A DNA stretch of 46,900 nucleotides, taken from assembly GCA_000495415.1 (NCBI GenBank), contig AWGX01000549.1:1-46900 (forward strand), in the 5' to 3' direction. Source of the stretch: Smithella sp. ME-1. GTDB taxonomy: Bacteria; Desulfobacterota; Syntrophia; Syntrophales; Smithellaceae. The notes below the pieces were generated by a model, which did no database searches, was not told the DNA's origin, and saw only the letters and a list, made by a program, of their open reading frames with translations. Numbering within the stretch: position 1 is the first letter of the stretch; every line of letters starts with the position of its first letter. Both the position numbers and the translations under genes were made by a program. This document shows positions 8,463 through 17,243 of the stretch, piece after piece.

Positions 8463-9923
8463 ATGCTCCCTTCAAAGCACTCAAGAATCCTCACCAATTT
8501 ACCATGGTTGGGTCTTCTATTACTCATCATTCTTTCTATTTCATTCTTACTCCCAGTGTTACCAAACGATTTTTGGTGGTATTTGCGCCTGGGACAGGAC
8601 ATCATAAATACAACCAATATACCTTTAGTCGATACTTACAGCAGTACAGTTTTTGGACAACCTGTTTCTTATCCGATGTGGTTGTCAGCAGTAATATTAT
8701 TTGTTCTACATCAACTCGGAGATTTAACATCAGTCGCCTTTGCTCGCGGACTCGTCATATCTGCTTTTTATACCATTTTATGGATAATCTGTATAAAAAA
8801 AGGGGCACCAGGATGGATTGCTACTTTATTAACGCTGGTGTGCGCATTGGCAGGTGCAAATAATTGGGCAGTGCGTCCGCAAATGTTTGTTTATCCTTTG
8901 TTTGGTATTACTTTATATTTCCTGAGTGAATTTTCAGATGATATAGTAACAGATCCTCAGAAAATTGATTCACCACAAAAATCATCAAGATTATTTTTGT
9001 TGATTCCCATTGCACTATTTTGGGCAAATTTACATGGATCAGTCATCCTGTTTTTTTTCATCACAGCACCTTATTATATGTTCCACCTGAGAAATAAAAA
9101 ATTCCTTTTAGTACTCATTTTGGCTTTTCTGACGACTTTAATCAATCCACGTGGTCCTTTGCTTTGGCTGGATACATTCCAGTTGATCCAGGCTTCTGGA
9201 AATCAATTCAGTCAGGAATGGAACCCACCAGTAAATTCTGGCTGGCAAATGAATCTTTTTTTCATGTGGTTACTTGCTTTCATCCCTATGGTAGCATATT
9301 CAACCAAGAAATTAAGACCTTATGAATGGATCTGGTTACTGGGTTTTGGCTGGATGGCACTTTCTAGTGTTCGCTACGTAATCTGGTTCCTGGCATTATT
9401 ACTAATTTTTTCTTGCTGGTTAATGCAAGGTATATTGAAAAAAAATACAAATGCTTTTAAATTCCAATTGATCCCTTTTAACATCACAATTCTGGTTATC
9501 TTAACCCTCCTCCCCCTGAGTCTACTGCCTGGTATTCGAGAAAATTGGTGGAATCAATCACCTGATGTGATATCAAAATACACACCGGTTGAAGCTGTAA
9601 ACTGGATCAAAGAGCATCCAAATCTGCCACAACCTATGTTCAATGATTACATTTATGGTAGTTATTTAATTTACGCATTACCGGAACAACCGGTGTGGAT
9701 TGACACAAGATTTTATCCTTACCCAGAAGCACTATGGCAAAAGTATCTCTCCATCTCAAATGCAGAAGCAGGCTGGCTTGAAAAACTTAAGGGAGAAGGT
9801 GTTGGCACAATAATGTTAGATAAAACCTCGCAAAAGAAGCTTATTGATGAAATAAAAGGCACTTCTAATTTTTGTGATTTATATGAGGACGAACATTCAA
9901 TCATATTTTCGAAATGTGATTGA
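8463..9923 (+). CDS. Polytopic membrane protein, GT-C-like architecture, function unknown
   Basis: The 486-residue protein has about ten hydrophobic helices over residues 12-370, then a soluble C-terminal part of about 115 residues. The first extracytoplasmic loop has NDFWWYLRLGQDI followed by VDTYSSTVFGQPV. An Asp in this position is reminiscent of GT-C glycosyltransferases and of a polytopic family I associate with Chloroflexota. The soluble part has VEAVNWIKEHPNLPQPMFNDY and VWIDTRFYPYP, again typical of that family. A lipid-linked glycosyltransferase is possible but unproven. The next gene begins 11 bases after this stop. Confidence 0.6.
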   Translation: MLPSKHSRILTNLPWLGLLLLIILSISFLLPVLPNDFWWYLRLGQDIINTTNIPLVDTYSSTVFGQPVSYPMWLSAVILFVLHQLGDLTSVAFARGLVISAFYTILWIICIKKGAPGWIATLLTLVCALAGANNWAVRPQMFVYPLFGITLYFLSEFSDDIVTDPQKIDSPQKSSRLFLLIPIALFWANLHGSVILFFFITAPYYMFHLRNKKFLLVLILAFLTTLINPRGPLLWLDTFQLIQASGNQFSQEWNPPVNSGWQMNLFFMWLLAFIPMVAYSTKKLRPYEWIWLLGFGWMALSSVRYVIWFLALLLIFSCWLMQGILKKNTNAFKFQLIPFNITILVILTLLPLSLLPGIRENWWNQSPDVISKYTPVEAVNWIKEHPNLPQPMFNDYIYGSYLIYALPEQPVWIDTRFYPYPEALWQKYLSISNAEAGWLEKLKGEGVGTIMLDKTSQKKLIDEIKGTSNFCDLYEDEHSIIFSKCD

Positions 9924-9934
9924 TTACCAGCAAA

Positions 9935-11083
9935 ATGAAAAATAATACATTCGATGTCATCATTATCGGTGGAGGATTTGCTGGTTGTGCGCTTGCTTAT
10001 CATTTCGCAAAAGCAAAAATCGACACGTTATTACTGGAAAGCAAACATATTTGTAGTGGCACATCTTCTGCCTGTGCTGGTCGAGCACAAATGTTTGATA
10101 GTGAAACACCGGAATATTTAAAAATTGTTCAGCAAGGATATTCTGAGTTACCCTTTTTGGGTGATGAAATAGAAATCGATTTAGAGTGGAATTTACCTGG
10201 GCATCTAACACTTTATTATTCTGAAGAACAATTAGCATCTCAGCTCGAGAAAATTGCCTGGATGAGAGATTTGGGTCTCTGTGCCGAATTTGTAAAACCG
10301 GAAAAAATAAAGGAAATTGAACCTTTCTTGAATTCTGAAAATTGCGTTGGTGCAATTCTTGCTGAAGAAGGTCATCTCAATCCATTTAAATTCGGTTGGG
10401 GCTACCTCAAATCAGCCAAAAAGTTAGGTGCAACCATCAAAAGTTTTTCGAAAGTAGAACAATTCATTTTTAATGATAATAAGCTTGCAGGAGTAAAAAC
10501 CAGAACACAATCCTATTTCGGAAAATATATCATTTTAGCCACTGGAGCATGGTCAAGATCGTTAACCCACAAACTTGGCGTAAACTTGCCACTTTTCTTC
10601 ACCAAGGCCGAAGCGATGGTAAGTGAGCCACTACCTGGAATTCTTCATCATCACATTGGGACCAACGGTTTTTATGATTCCGTCCATGGGAAAAATAAAA
10701 GTGTTACACTGGGTTTGGGTCAACATATCAATGGTTGCTTATTAATATCAAACGCAATTCAACCATCCAAAATAATCGATCGAACCAGCAGTGCCTGGGG
10801 AATGCCTGCAATAAACCAAAAAATGAGGGAATTCTTTCCGTCTTTGAATAACATAAGAATGATACGCACGTGGTCGGCGCCCAGTCCTTTTTCAAAAGAT
10901 TATCAATCCATCATTGGTTGGTTACCACAAGTAGAAAATCTTTATATCGCATCTGCTTTCCATTTAGCCATACCAACAATACCCATTTTTTCAAGACAAA
11001 TTGTTGATCATGTTTTATCTCAAAGTCATAATTTGGCATCAGATTTCCTTGAACCATATTCTCCCAAAAGATTTTTTAAGTAA
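9935..11083 (+). CDS. FAD-dependent amine/amino-acid oxidase-type dehydrogenase (HcnC/DadA-like), copy 1
   Basis: The N-terminus FDVIIIGGGFAGCALAYHF is a GxGxxG FAD-binding fold, with ESKH binding the ribose. The DAO-family middle (GHLNPFKFGWGYL) and end (TWSAPSPFSKDYQSIIGWLP) place it with glycine/sarcosine/D-amino-acid oxidases and the HcnC / D-hydroxyproline dehydrogenase beta subunits. I prefer ATG 9935; an in-frame TTG at 9920 overlaps the previous stop. It is related to the HcnC-like protein at 14619 but clearly diverged from it. A -35/-10 promoter follows at 11130, so it is probably transcribed separately from the next genes. The donor is likely a secondary or N-methylated amine or an amino acid; the exact substrate is unknown. 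Confidence 0.75.
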   Translation: MKNNTFDVIIIGGGFAGCALAYHFAKAKIDTLLLESKHICSGTSSACAGRAQMFDSETPEYLKIVQQGYSELPFLGDEIEIDLEWNLPGHLTLYYSEEQLASQLEKIAWMRDLGLCAEFVKPEKIKEIEPFLNSENCVGAILAEEGHLNPFKFGWGYLKSAKKLGATIKSFSKVEQFIFNDNKLAGVKTRTQSYFGKYIILATGAWSRSLTHKLGVNLPLFFTKAEAMVSEPLPGILHHHIGTNGFYDSVHGKNKSVTLGLGQHINGCLLISNAIQPSKIIDRTSSAWGMPAINQKMREFFPSLNNIRMIRTWSAPSPFSKDYQSIIGWLPQVENLYIASAFHLAIPTIPIFSRQIVDHVLSQSHNLASDFLEPYSPKRFFK

Positions 11084-11129
11084 AGTATCACTTCATTATA
11101 TTTACAGCATTTCTTAATCTATTTTTAGT

Positions 11130-11158
11130 TTGACTATTATAGACCTGTATGTTTTAAT
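11130..11158 (+). promoter_or_regulatory. Probable sigma-70-type promoter for the luciferase-like operon
   Basis: TTGACT (11130-11135), 17-base spacer, TTTAAT (11153-11158). The same pair of hexamers with the same spacing stands before the ABC importer operon at 23263-23291. Confidence 0.55.
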
Positions 11159-11224
11159 TTATTTATCCAGGTTTTTCTACATCACATATCACTACATATT
11201 TCCATTAAAGGAAGCAAAAATATT

Positions 11225-12175
11225 ATGAAAATGGGTATCAATATAATTCCCATAATGCCATTATCCGAGATCATAGAGATTATTAAGGCCGCAGAATCCA
11301 TCGGATATGAATATTGCCTTATTGCAGATGAGGGGATGACCCCGGATGTTTGGGTAACTCTAGGTCTGGCAGCACATGAGACCCATAAGATATTTCTCGG
11401 GCCGGTTACAAATGGATATACTCGTCACCCAGCCGTTACAGCGATTGCGACTGCCACCCTGAATCAAGGCAGCAATGGAAGAGCTATCCTTGTTTTGGTA
11501 GCTGGTGGCTCAATTGTTATGGATACTTTCATGATTCAACGCGAAAAACCTTTAAAAGTGGTCAAGGATAGTATCAACATTTGCAGAAGTTTATGGTCCG
11601 GCGAACCCTTTAATTTTGAGGGAGAATATTTTTCATTGAAGAATGCAAAAATGGAGTTGCCATCACAAAATATCCCAATCTGGATTGCTGCTCGAGGAGA
11701 GCAAATGCTCAAACTGGCTGGACTCATGGCTGACGGTGTGTTGTTGATGGTGAAATCCGATATTGGTCCGGCATTGAAATTGGTTGATCAATTCGAAAAT
11801 CATCCACTAAGGATCTATATGGACCGAATCGCTTACACAGAACAAATGATTGAAGATGCAACCCATCTGTTTCCTTATGTATTAACAGATACCCCAGAAA
11901 GACAACTGAGTGGATTTCTTAATCAGCATGAAATTAGTCAACTCAAATCAGCTTTGGATACTGGTGGTACTGATGCAGTCGCTAAATTAATTACAAAAGA
12001 CATGATCAAACGATACAAAGTCGCTGGCTCACCATCAGAATGTTCCCTAATCCTTAACCAATTGAAAAATGATCATAAATTGGATATGTTTGTTTTAAAT
12101 ATAACCACTGGCGATTTACAAAAGAACATCAGCATGTTGTCGGATGTATATTCTATCGTAAAAGAAAGCGCATAA
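11225..12175 (+). CDS. LLM-class flavin/F420-dependent oxidoreductase, Mer-like
   Basis: The 316-residue TIM-barrel protein has luciferase-like motifs: GYEYCLIADEG, LGPVTNGYTRHPAVTA, GRAILVLVAGGS and PIWIAARGEQMLKLAGLMADGV. This arrangement is that of the Mer branch (5,10-methylenetetrahydromethanopterin reductase-like), whose members use F420 or flavin. The sequence alone does not prove Mer activity. Its neighbours are a pterin-methyltransferase-like gene (69 bases on) and, convergently, an Mch cyclohydrolase, which supports a reduced-pterin one-carbon substrate. Shine-Dalgarno AAAGGAAG lies rather far (about 12 bases) from ATG 11225; ATG 11231 is an alternative. Confidence 0.7.
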   Translation: MKMGINIIPIMPLSEIIEIIKAAESIGYEYCLIADEGMTPDVWVTLGLAAHETHKIFLGPVTNGYTRHPAVTAIATATLNQGSNGRAILVLVAGGSIVMDTFMIQREKPLKVVKDSINICRSLWSGEPFNFEGEYFSLKNAKMELPSQNIPIWIAARGEQMLKLAGLMADGVLLMVKSDIGPALKLVDQFENHPLRIYMDRIAYTEQMIEDATHLFPYVLTDTPERQLSGFLNQHEISQLKSALDTGGTDAVAKLITKDMIKRYKVAGSPSECSLILNQLKNDHKLDMFVLNITTGDLQKNISMLSDVYSIVKESA

Positions 12176-12244
12176 TAAAGTTTTAATAAATTATTGATTG
12201 AATTTTTATCAACGACTCAAATTATTCAATACAGAAAAGCAACC

Positions 12245-13111
12245 ATGACTCAACTAACTTCCACTAACGGTACACTAACATTCGGTAAGGGGCATCCTGC
12301 TATGTTAATCAATGATCAATTGCATGTGATTAACAAGCCAGATTCAATCATCGAACCGATCAGCAAAGGAAATATTGATTATTTTCTCGAACTTGCTAAA
12401 TGGGGAAAATCATCAGGGGCTGATATGACTGCCATATTAATCACACATCCAGAGATCGATGAAGTCAACCTGTTACCCAAATTGGCAAAATCCATCCATG
12501 AAGAAACTGGTATGCCGGTCGGTTTGGACACAAGAAATGCAGAGGCCATCGAGGCTGCCCTGGCAGAATTATCTCCTTATAAATCGATCATCTGGACTGT
12601 TACAGCGGAACAGTCCGTGTTAGAAACACTATTGCCCATCGCAAAAAAATACAATGCTGTCGTGGCGGGCATGCCAACCGGTTTGTCCGGATCAGGTGTA
12701 CCCATGACTGTTGAGGAAAGAATGGCAGCAGCAAAGAAAATAATCGACACCTGTTTGGAATTTGGTATTCCTAAAGAAGATATAGTCATCGATGCAATCT
12801 GTATGCCAGTGGCTTTGTTACAAAATAATTCATTTCGCATCACCCTGGAGACTATTGCATTATTGAGCGAAATGGGAATCACTTCCCAATTAGGCATTGG
12901 TAATGCAGGTAGTAATATGCCCATGCGTGATCCCATCCATCTGGCTTATTTGCTGGGAGCTTTATCCTGGGGATTAGATGCAGCATTCATCAATCCAGGT
13001 ATCCAAGGATTAATCTCCAGTGTACGAGCAATGGATATGCTCACAGAGCGTGATCCTGATTGCAAAAGATTCCTCAAGCATTATCGCAACTCTCCTCAAC
13101 GTCAACAATAA
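12245..13111 (+). CDS. Dihydropteroate-synthase-fold methyltransferase (MtrH / MeTr-like)
   Basis: The 288-residue protein has the TIM-barrel pattern of the pterin-binding methyltransferases: MPVGLDTRNAEAIEAAL, then an IIWTVTAEQ strand, KKYNAVVAGMPTG, TVEERMAAAKKIIDTCLEFGIPKEDIVIDAICMP and LGIGNAGSNMPMRDPI. Known relatives (MeTr, MtrH) move a methyl group between tetrahydrofolate or tetrahydromethanopterin and a corrinoid protein. No corrinoid protein is encoded in the window. I use ATG 12245; upstream residues from a TTG at 12194 look non-conserved. It lies directly before the HcnA stub and HcnB gene and probably shares their transcript. Family call firm, exact acceptor uncertain. Confidence 0.75.
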   Translation: MTQLTSTNGTLTFGKGHPAMLINDQLHVINKPDSIIEPISKGNIDYFLELAKWGKSSGADMTAILITHPEIDEVNLLPKLAKSIHEETGMPVGLDTRNAEAIEAALAELSPYKSIIWTVTAEQSVLETLLPIAKKYNAVVAGMPTGLSGSGVPMTVEERMAAAKKIIDTCLEFGIPKEDIVIDAICMPVALLQNNSFRITLETIALLSEMGITSQLGIGNAGSNMPMRDPIHLAYLLGALSWGLDAAFINPGIQGLISSVRAMDMLTERDPDCKRFLKHYRNSPQRQQ

Positions 13112-13140
13112 CCTTCATCAAGAATATCAAAGCAGGCTTC

Positions 13141-13188
13141 ATGCGTATCGAAAATAAACCGGAGTATGGTCATATCCACCGACAGTGA
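13141..13188 (+). pseudogene. Remnant of an HcnA-type (2Fe-2S) subunit gene: N-terminal stub only
   Basis: ATG 13141 opens a 15-codon frame, MRIENKPEYGHIHRQ, ending in TGA. HcnA-like ferredoxin subunits of the HcnABC / D-hydroxyproline dehydrogenase family characteristically begin MRIxNHPILGxL. The stub stands exactly where hcnA belongs, 12 bases before the hcnB-like ATG. The remaining 80 or so codons, including all cluster cysteines, are gone. Its end now supplies the hcnB ribosome-binding site (TGAGGTG). The match is short, so chance resemblance cannot be fully excluded. Confidence 0.55.
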
Positions 13189-13200
13189 GGTGCAATCATA

Positions 13201-14622
13201 ATGGAACAGACTGAATTAATCGTGATCGGTGCCGGCCCAGCTGGTATCCAGGCTGCAATAATCGCTTCGGAATTAGGATTGGAAGTAACACTGATAGATA
13301 GCCAACCTTCCGCAGGTGGACAATATTTTAAGCAGATACCTCAAGAATTCAATATTCATGATACAGGTTATCATCAAAAACAAGAATCGAAATTATTCAG
13401 ACAATTAGAGAACTCAACTTTAAAATTTCTAGGCAAGACTCTTGTATGGGGAATATCCCACAATCCGAAAACTAATTTATGGCAGTTAACGCTACAAGGA
13501 GATAATTGGCCGTCCAGAATTGAAACTCCTTTTATTGTGATTGCTACAGGTGCATATGATCGCTCCATTCCATTCCCGGGTTGGGATATGCCTGGTGTCA
13601 TCACTGCTGGTGCAGCACAAATCATGATTAAAAATCAAGGAATCCTTCCTGGAAAACAAGTTATTGTTACAGGAACGGGCCCTCTGCAATTAGCTGTTGC
13701 ATCGAACCTATTTGAAGCGGGTGCAAAAGTTCAGGCTGTGCTTGAATGTAATCAAAATTTATTTTTTAGAGGAATTCCACATCTTCCATCCATTTGGGGA
13801 CAATGGAGAAGACTTGAAGAAGGATTCCAATATGCTGGAAACATAATCAAAACAAAGACTCCATACCGAATAGGTTGGAGTGTGATTAAAGCAGATGGAT
13901 TTGAAAAGGTGGAAGAAGTCACCATCGGAAAATTAGATACTGAAGGTTACCCAATTCACACAACGAATCAAAATCTTGCGTTTGATGCAGTAGTTGTTGG
14001 GTTTGTGTTGACACCCAGCACTGAATTTTTTCGGTTATTAGATGTCGATGTGTACTACTCGCAACCAGAAGGAGTCTTCCTGCCAAAAAGAAATGATTTT
14101 TTTCAAACTAGCGCTCAAGGAATCTACCCTGTTGGTGATTGTGCCGGAATTGGTGGAGCTAACCTGGCTTTGTTGGAAGGTCAAATCGCAGCTTTTGATA
14201 TTTCGGTCAAATCGGGTCTTGCCAATTCCTCCAGAATGGATAAAGCAATCCAGCAAACAAAAGCCAGAAACTTACGTGAACAAAAATTTGCCCGCATGCT
14301 AGGTGATGTTTTTTCAATTCCACAAGGATTATTCACCTTAGCCCAACCCGACACTATCATTTATCTCTACGAACATATCAAGCTCGCCGAAGTGCAGGAA
14401 GCTGTTAACTTTGGCGCTCAAAGTGTGACGGACATTAAGAATATCACACGCAGAGGAATGGAAAATTGTCAGGGACGCACTTGTGACTCCATCCTCGCCC
14501 AGATCCTATCTCGAGAAGCAAAGTGTGATCCTCAAGAGTGTCATTATCTGAACATCCGACCACCAGTTCACCCCATTTCAATCTCAATAATCGAAGAAAA
14601 AGACTACGAGGTACTAGCATGA
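13201..14622 (+). CDS. HcnB-type FAD/NAD(P)-binding dehydrogenase subunit with altered BFD-like cluster domain
   Basis: The 473-residue protein has an FAD Rossmann motif at 6-30 (LIVIGAGPAGIQAA), a GGQY segment, ATGAYDRSIPFPGWDMPGV, a second dinucleotide motif (VIVTGTGPLQLAVAS) and YPVGDCAGIGG. This is the HcnB / D-hydroxyproline dehydrogenase alpha-subunit layout. The C-terminal BFD-like [2Fe-2S] domain normally has CxC...CxxxxC. Here the first pair reads YLY (TIIYLYEHI), while the second pair (NCQGRTC) is kept; another CDPQEC follows. The standard cluster cannot form with the usual four ligands. The gene overlaps the next by four bases (ATGA), so a two-subunit complex with the HcnC-like protein is expected. 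Confidence 0.8.
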   Translation: MEQTELIVIGAGPAGIQAAIIASELGLEVTLIDSQPSAGGQYFKQIPQEFNIHDTGYHQKQESKLFRQLENSTLKFLGKTLVWGISHNPKTNLWQLTLQGDNWPSRIETPFIVIATGAYDRSIPFPGWDMPGVITAGAAQIMIKNQGILPGKQVIVTGTGPLQLAVASNLFEAGAKVQAVLECNQNLFFRGIPHLPSIWGQWRRLEEGFQYAGNIIKTKTPYRIGWSVIKADGFEKVEEVTIGKLDTEGYPIHTTNQNLAFDAVVVGFVLTPSTEFFRLLDVDVYYSQPEGVFLPKRNDFFQTSAQGIYPVGDCAGIGGANLALLEGQIAAFDISVKSGLANSSRMDKAIQQTKARNLREQKFARMLGDVFSIPQGLFTLAQPDTIIYLYEHIKLAEVQEAVNFGAQSVTDIKNITRRGMENCQGRTCDSILAQILSREAKCDPQECHYLNIRPPVHPISISIIEEKDYEVLA

Positions 14623-15839
14623 ATTCTTCCAATACTTACGATGTAATCATTGTCGGGGCAGGTGTAGTTGGTTGTTCCATTGCTTATCATTTGACAAAAG
14701 CTGGGTTTTCTGTCGCACTGATCGAACAAAAACATGTTGGATCCGGCGCTTCTGGTGCGAATTTTGGCATGGTGCAATCCAATGATGTCGAGATTAAGCA
14801 CAGTATCCCAATGGTCTTAAAAAGCTATAAACGGTTTGATACATTGGAAGATGAATTAGGCATGTCCATTGGTTTCAGACGAATTGCTTCGTTAAGATTA
14901 TTGAGTTCTGAATCACAGTGGATGAATTCGATTGATCGTGCCAGCATTTTATCAAAAGCCGGAATTCCATATGAGTTTATCCCTCCTGAAAGAGTGATAG
15001 AAATTGAGCCAGCGGTAAGCCCGGATGGTTTATTTGGTGCCACCTATGCATCCTATCAGGGGCAAGCCAACCCATTTTTGTTAATGTGGGCGTTTCTGCG
15101 AAAAGCAAATCAGCAGGGTCTTTCTTTACATACCTATACCGAAGTAAGGAAATTATTAATTCGAAGCGGAAGAATTATCGGGGTCGAAACAAACCGAGGA
15201 ACATTTTATTCAGGATCCATTGTTCTGGCAACAGCCGCCTGGACACGCAAATTGGGTGAAATGATCGGTCACAACTGGAACATTCATACCTTCCGAGCAT
15301 CTGCCATGGTTACTGAGCGTTTCTCAGATCTGCAGATCAATTCAATCGTTACTTCTGCTGACCATATTGAGATGGAAATTAACGGTCCAAAAGATGCTGA
15401 ATTAACGGTAATGGTTTTATCCCAGACCCAGGAAGGAAATTTCTTAATTGCCCAGGCTGATCGCCCAGGTGAAGTGCTTGATGGAAGAATCAGTCATGTC
15501 GCACCAAAAGCGATGTCAACCATTGCCACACGTTTTTTCCCGGTCCTGAGAAAGGCAAAGATCATCCGCACCTGGACCGCTCCAACTACCTACACAGAGG
15601 ATGGCATGCCCTTGTTAGGCCCGGTTGATGACCTGAAAGGGTTGATCCTGGCTGCTTCATTCCGGTCAGCAATAGTCAATTCACCTATCGCTGGTGAAAT
15701 AGTCACACAATTAATCGATAAAGGTTATAGCGATCTGATCGATATCAGCCCATTTGCACCTGAAAGAACCATGACTCAGGCGGATACGGTTTATCGTGTC
15801 AAATCATCGAAATCGGATGAAAACGAGATGCCTGATTAG
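14619..15839 (+). CDS. HcnC-type FAD-dependent oxidoreductase (catalytic subunit), copy 2
   Basis: ATG 14619 overlaps the hcnB-like stop (ATGA), with GAGGT nine bases upstream; the longer frame from 14538 runs inside hcnB and is not used. The 406-residue protein has YDVIIVGAGVVGCSIAYHL (FAD site), EQKHVGSGASGANFG, QGQANPFLLMWAFL, ATAAWTRKLG and the DAO C-terminal TWTAPTTYTEDGMPLLGP. In this family the HcnC-like subunit oxidises glycine, D-hydroxyproline, opines or N-methyl amino acids, passing electrons through HcnB and HcnA. With HcnA missing here, the electron acceptor is in doubt. Substrate unknown; an N-methylated compound would suit the pterin C1 genes around it. Confidence 0.8.
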   Translation: MNSSNTYDVIIVGAGVVGCSIAYHLTKAGFSVALIEQKHVGSGASGANFGMVQSNDVEIKHSIPMVLKSYKRFDTLEDELGMSIGFRRIASLRLLSSESQWMNSIDRASILSKAGIPYEFIPPERVIEIEPAVSPDGLFGATYASYQGQANPFLLMWAFLRKANQQGLSLHTYTEVRKLLIRSGRIIGVETNRGTFYSGSIVLATAAWTRKLGEMIGHNWNIHTFRASAMVTERFSDLQINSIVTSADHIEMEINGPKDAELTVMVLSQTQEGNFLIAQADRPGEVLDGRISHVAPKAMSTIATRFFPVLRKAKIIRTWTAPTTYTEDGMPLLGPVDDLKGLILAASFRSAIVNSPIAGEIVTQLIDKGYSDLIDISPFAPERTMTQADTVYRVKSSKSDENEMPD

Positions 15840-15853
15840 CTCAGACATCTCGT
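15823..15853. terminator. Bidirectional terminator hairpin between convergent genes
   Basis: An 8-bp arm ACGAGATG (15823-15830) pairs with CATCTCGT (15846-15853); CTGA (15832-15835) pairs inside with TCAG (15841-15844). The hairpin includes the HcnC-like stop codon, and the convergent amidohydrolase ends seven bases away at 15860. Confidence 0.6.
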
Positions 15854-15859
15854 ACAAAA

Positions 15860-17227
15860 TTATTCTTTTTCCATCGAAAAGCGGTAGATTTCTTCCGCTT
15901 TTTGTTGTGCCCTGGACAGAATTTCTTTTTCATCGAATTTGAAAAAGAGACCATGATCAAAAATGATGTCACCTTCTACCATGACCATGGTAATATTCTC
16001 ACTATTGCCGGAATACACCAGACTGGCGATTGGATCATAACTGGGTGTTGTGTTCGGTTTTTGGAAATCAACCGCTATCAGATCAGCTTTTTTTCCCACG
16101 GTCAATGAGCCGATTTGATCCTGCATATTAATACATGCTGCTCCCTGGTCGGTTGCCATAGAAAAGATTTCCCAGGCTGATAAGGCTGCAGAATCATGAT
16201 TGTGTACTTTCTGCAATAAAGCTCCCGCTTTCATCACTTCAATCAAGTTTTGACTGTCATTGCTCGCTGCTCCATCAGTACCAAGGCTGACATTTATCCC
16301 ATGTTTTGTGAAGTCAACAATTGGTGCGACACCGGAACCCAGGATCATATTTGCCAGAGGGTTATATGAAATTCTTGTCTGATACCTCTTAAATAAGGAC
16401 AGATCATCCTCCGATACCCGAATGGCATGCACACCCAGAAAATCTGTGTCCAATATACCCACATCCTCCAAGACACGCATGGTTGTCTTTCCGTATTTAT
16501 CGAGACTGAATTGATCATCGTCAACAGTTTCGAGGATGTGCATAGTAACAACCATGTCATTTTTTTCGGCATATGCTGCGATTTCTTTTAAACCTTCAGC
16601 TGTCATGCCCCAAATCACGCTGGGAGCCACAGCAAAACTGATTCGTGGGTGGTCTTTATACATCTCACGGGAACGATCTACCTCCACCAGACTATCAGCT
16701 GCGGTGGCGTAAGATGCTGGTTTCACCGGGCTTCCCGGTAAGCGCTCGACATCTGTCATACCTCTTGCCAGCACACCTCGAATACCGCAATCATCAAATG
16801 CTTTCAAGACGTAATCAGCATAATGCGGTTTGACATGCGCATACATGAAATCGACCAGGGTTGTGTTACCAGATTTAATCGCTTCCATGCATCCCACCAT
16901 TGCTGCCAGATAGATTGCTTCTTCGTCCAGATTAGGCATCATCAATCGTACAGAGTTATTCATCCATTTGATGAAGGTCAGGTCTTTACCCAAACCACGC
17001 ATGAAAGTTTGAAAGAGGTGACAGTGAGTATTTATAAAGCCAGGAAGGATTAATTTCTCTTCTGCATCCCAGATTCTGGTTGCATCGGATGTTTCCAACA
17101 ATTCCATAGTTCCGATCTTTTGGATGACACCTTTATCGACAATGATAACGGATTCACCACTCAGTAGATGGGTATTAACATCTACGATCTTTGCATTTTG
17201 AATAATTATGTCGAATTTATTTTTCAT
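15860..17227 (-). CDS. ATZ/TRZ-type amidohydrolase (deaminase) of the SAH/8-oxoguanine/pterin deaminase group
   Basis: The 455-residue protein has all the metal and catalytic residues of subtype-III amidohydrolases: NTHCHLFQTFMRG (HxH) near residue 65, HILE near 235, GVHAI near 270 and GTDGAASND near 315. The C-terminal IGSLTVGKKADLIAVD is the composite beta-sandwich end. Such enzymes hydrolytically deaminate purines, S-adenosylhomocysteine, triazines or pterins (isoxanthopterin). It is the last gene of the BMP-importer/mch operon (16 bases after mch; Shine-Dalgarno AAGGA). A purine- or pterin-like imported ring is therefore the most economical substrate guess. Confidence 0.8.
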   Translation of the reverse strand: MKNKFDIIIQNAKIVDVNTHLLSGESVIIVDKGVIQKIGTMELLETSDATRIWDAEEKLILPGFINTHCHLFQTFMRGLGKDLTFIKWMNNSVRLMMPNLDEEAIYLAAMVGCMEAIKSGNTTLVDFMYAHVKPHYADYVLKAFDDCGIRGVLARGMTDVERLPGSPVKPASYATAADSLVEVDRSREMYKDHPRISFAVAPSVIWGMTAEGLKEIAAYAEKNDMVVTMHILETVDDDQFSLDKYGKTTMRVLEDVGILDTDFLGVHAIRVSEDDLSLFKRYQTRISYNPLANMILGSGVAPIVDFTKHGINVSLGTDGAASNDSQNLIEVMKAGALLQKVHNHDSAALSAWEIFSMATDQGAACINMQDQIGSLTVGKKADLIAVDFQKPNTTPSYDPIASLVYSGNSENITMVMVEGDIIFDHGLFFKFDEKEILSRAQQKAEEIYRFSMEKE

Positions 17228-17243
17228 GATCCTTGCCAGTTTT

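Noticed and set aside
14538..14618. Upstream extension of the second HcnC-like gene
   Set aside because: These 27 codons lie within the hcnB 3' end and are not conserved in type; ATG 14619 with ATGA overlap is the better start.
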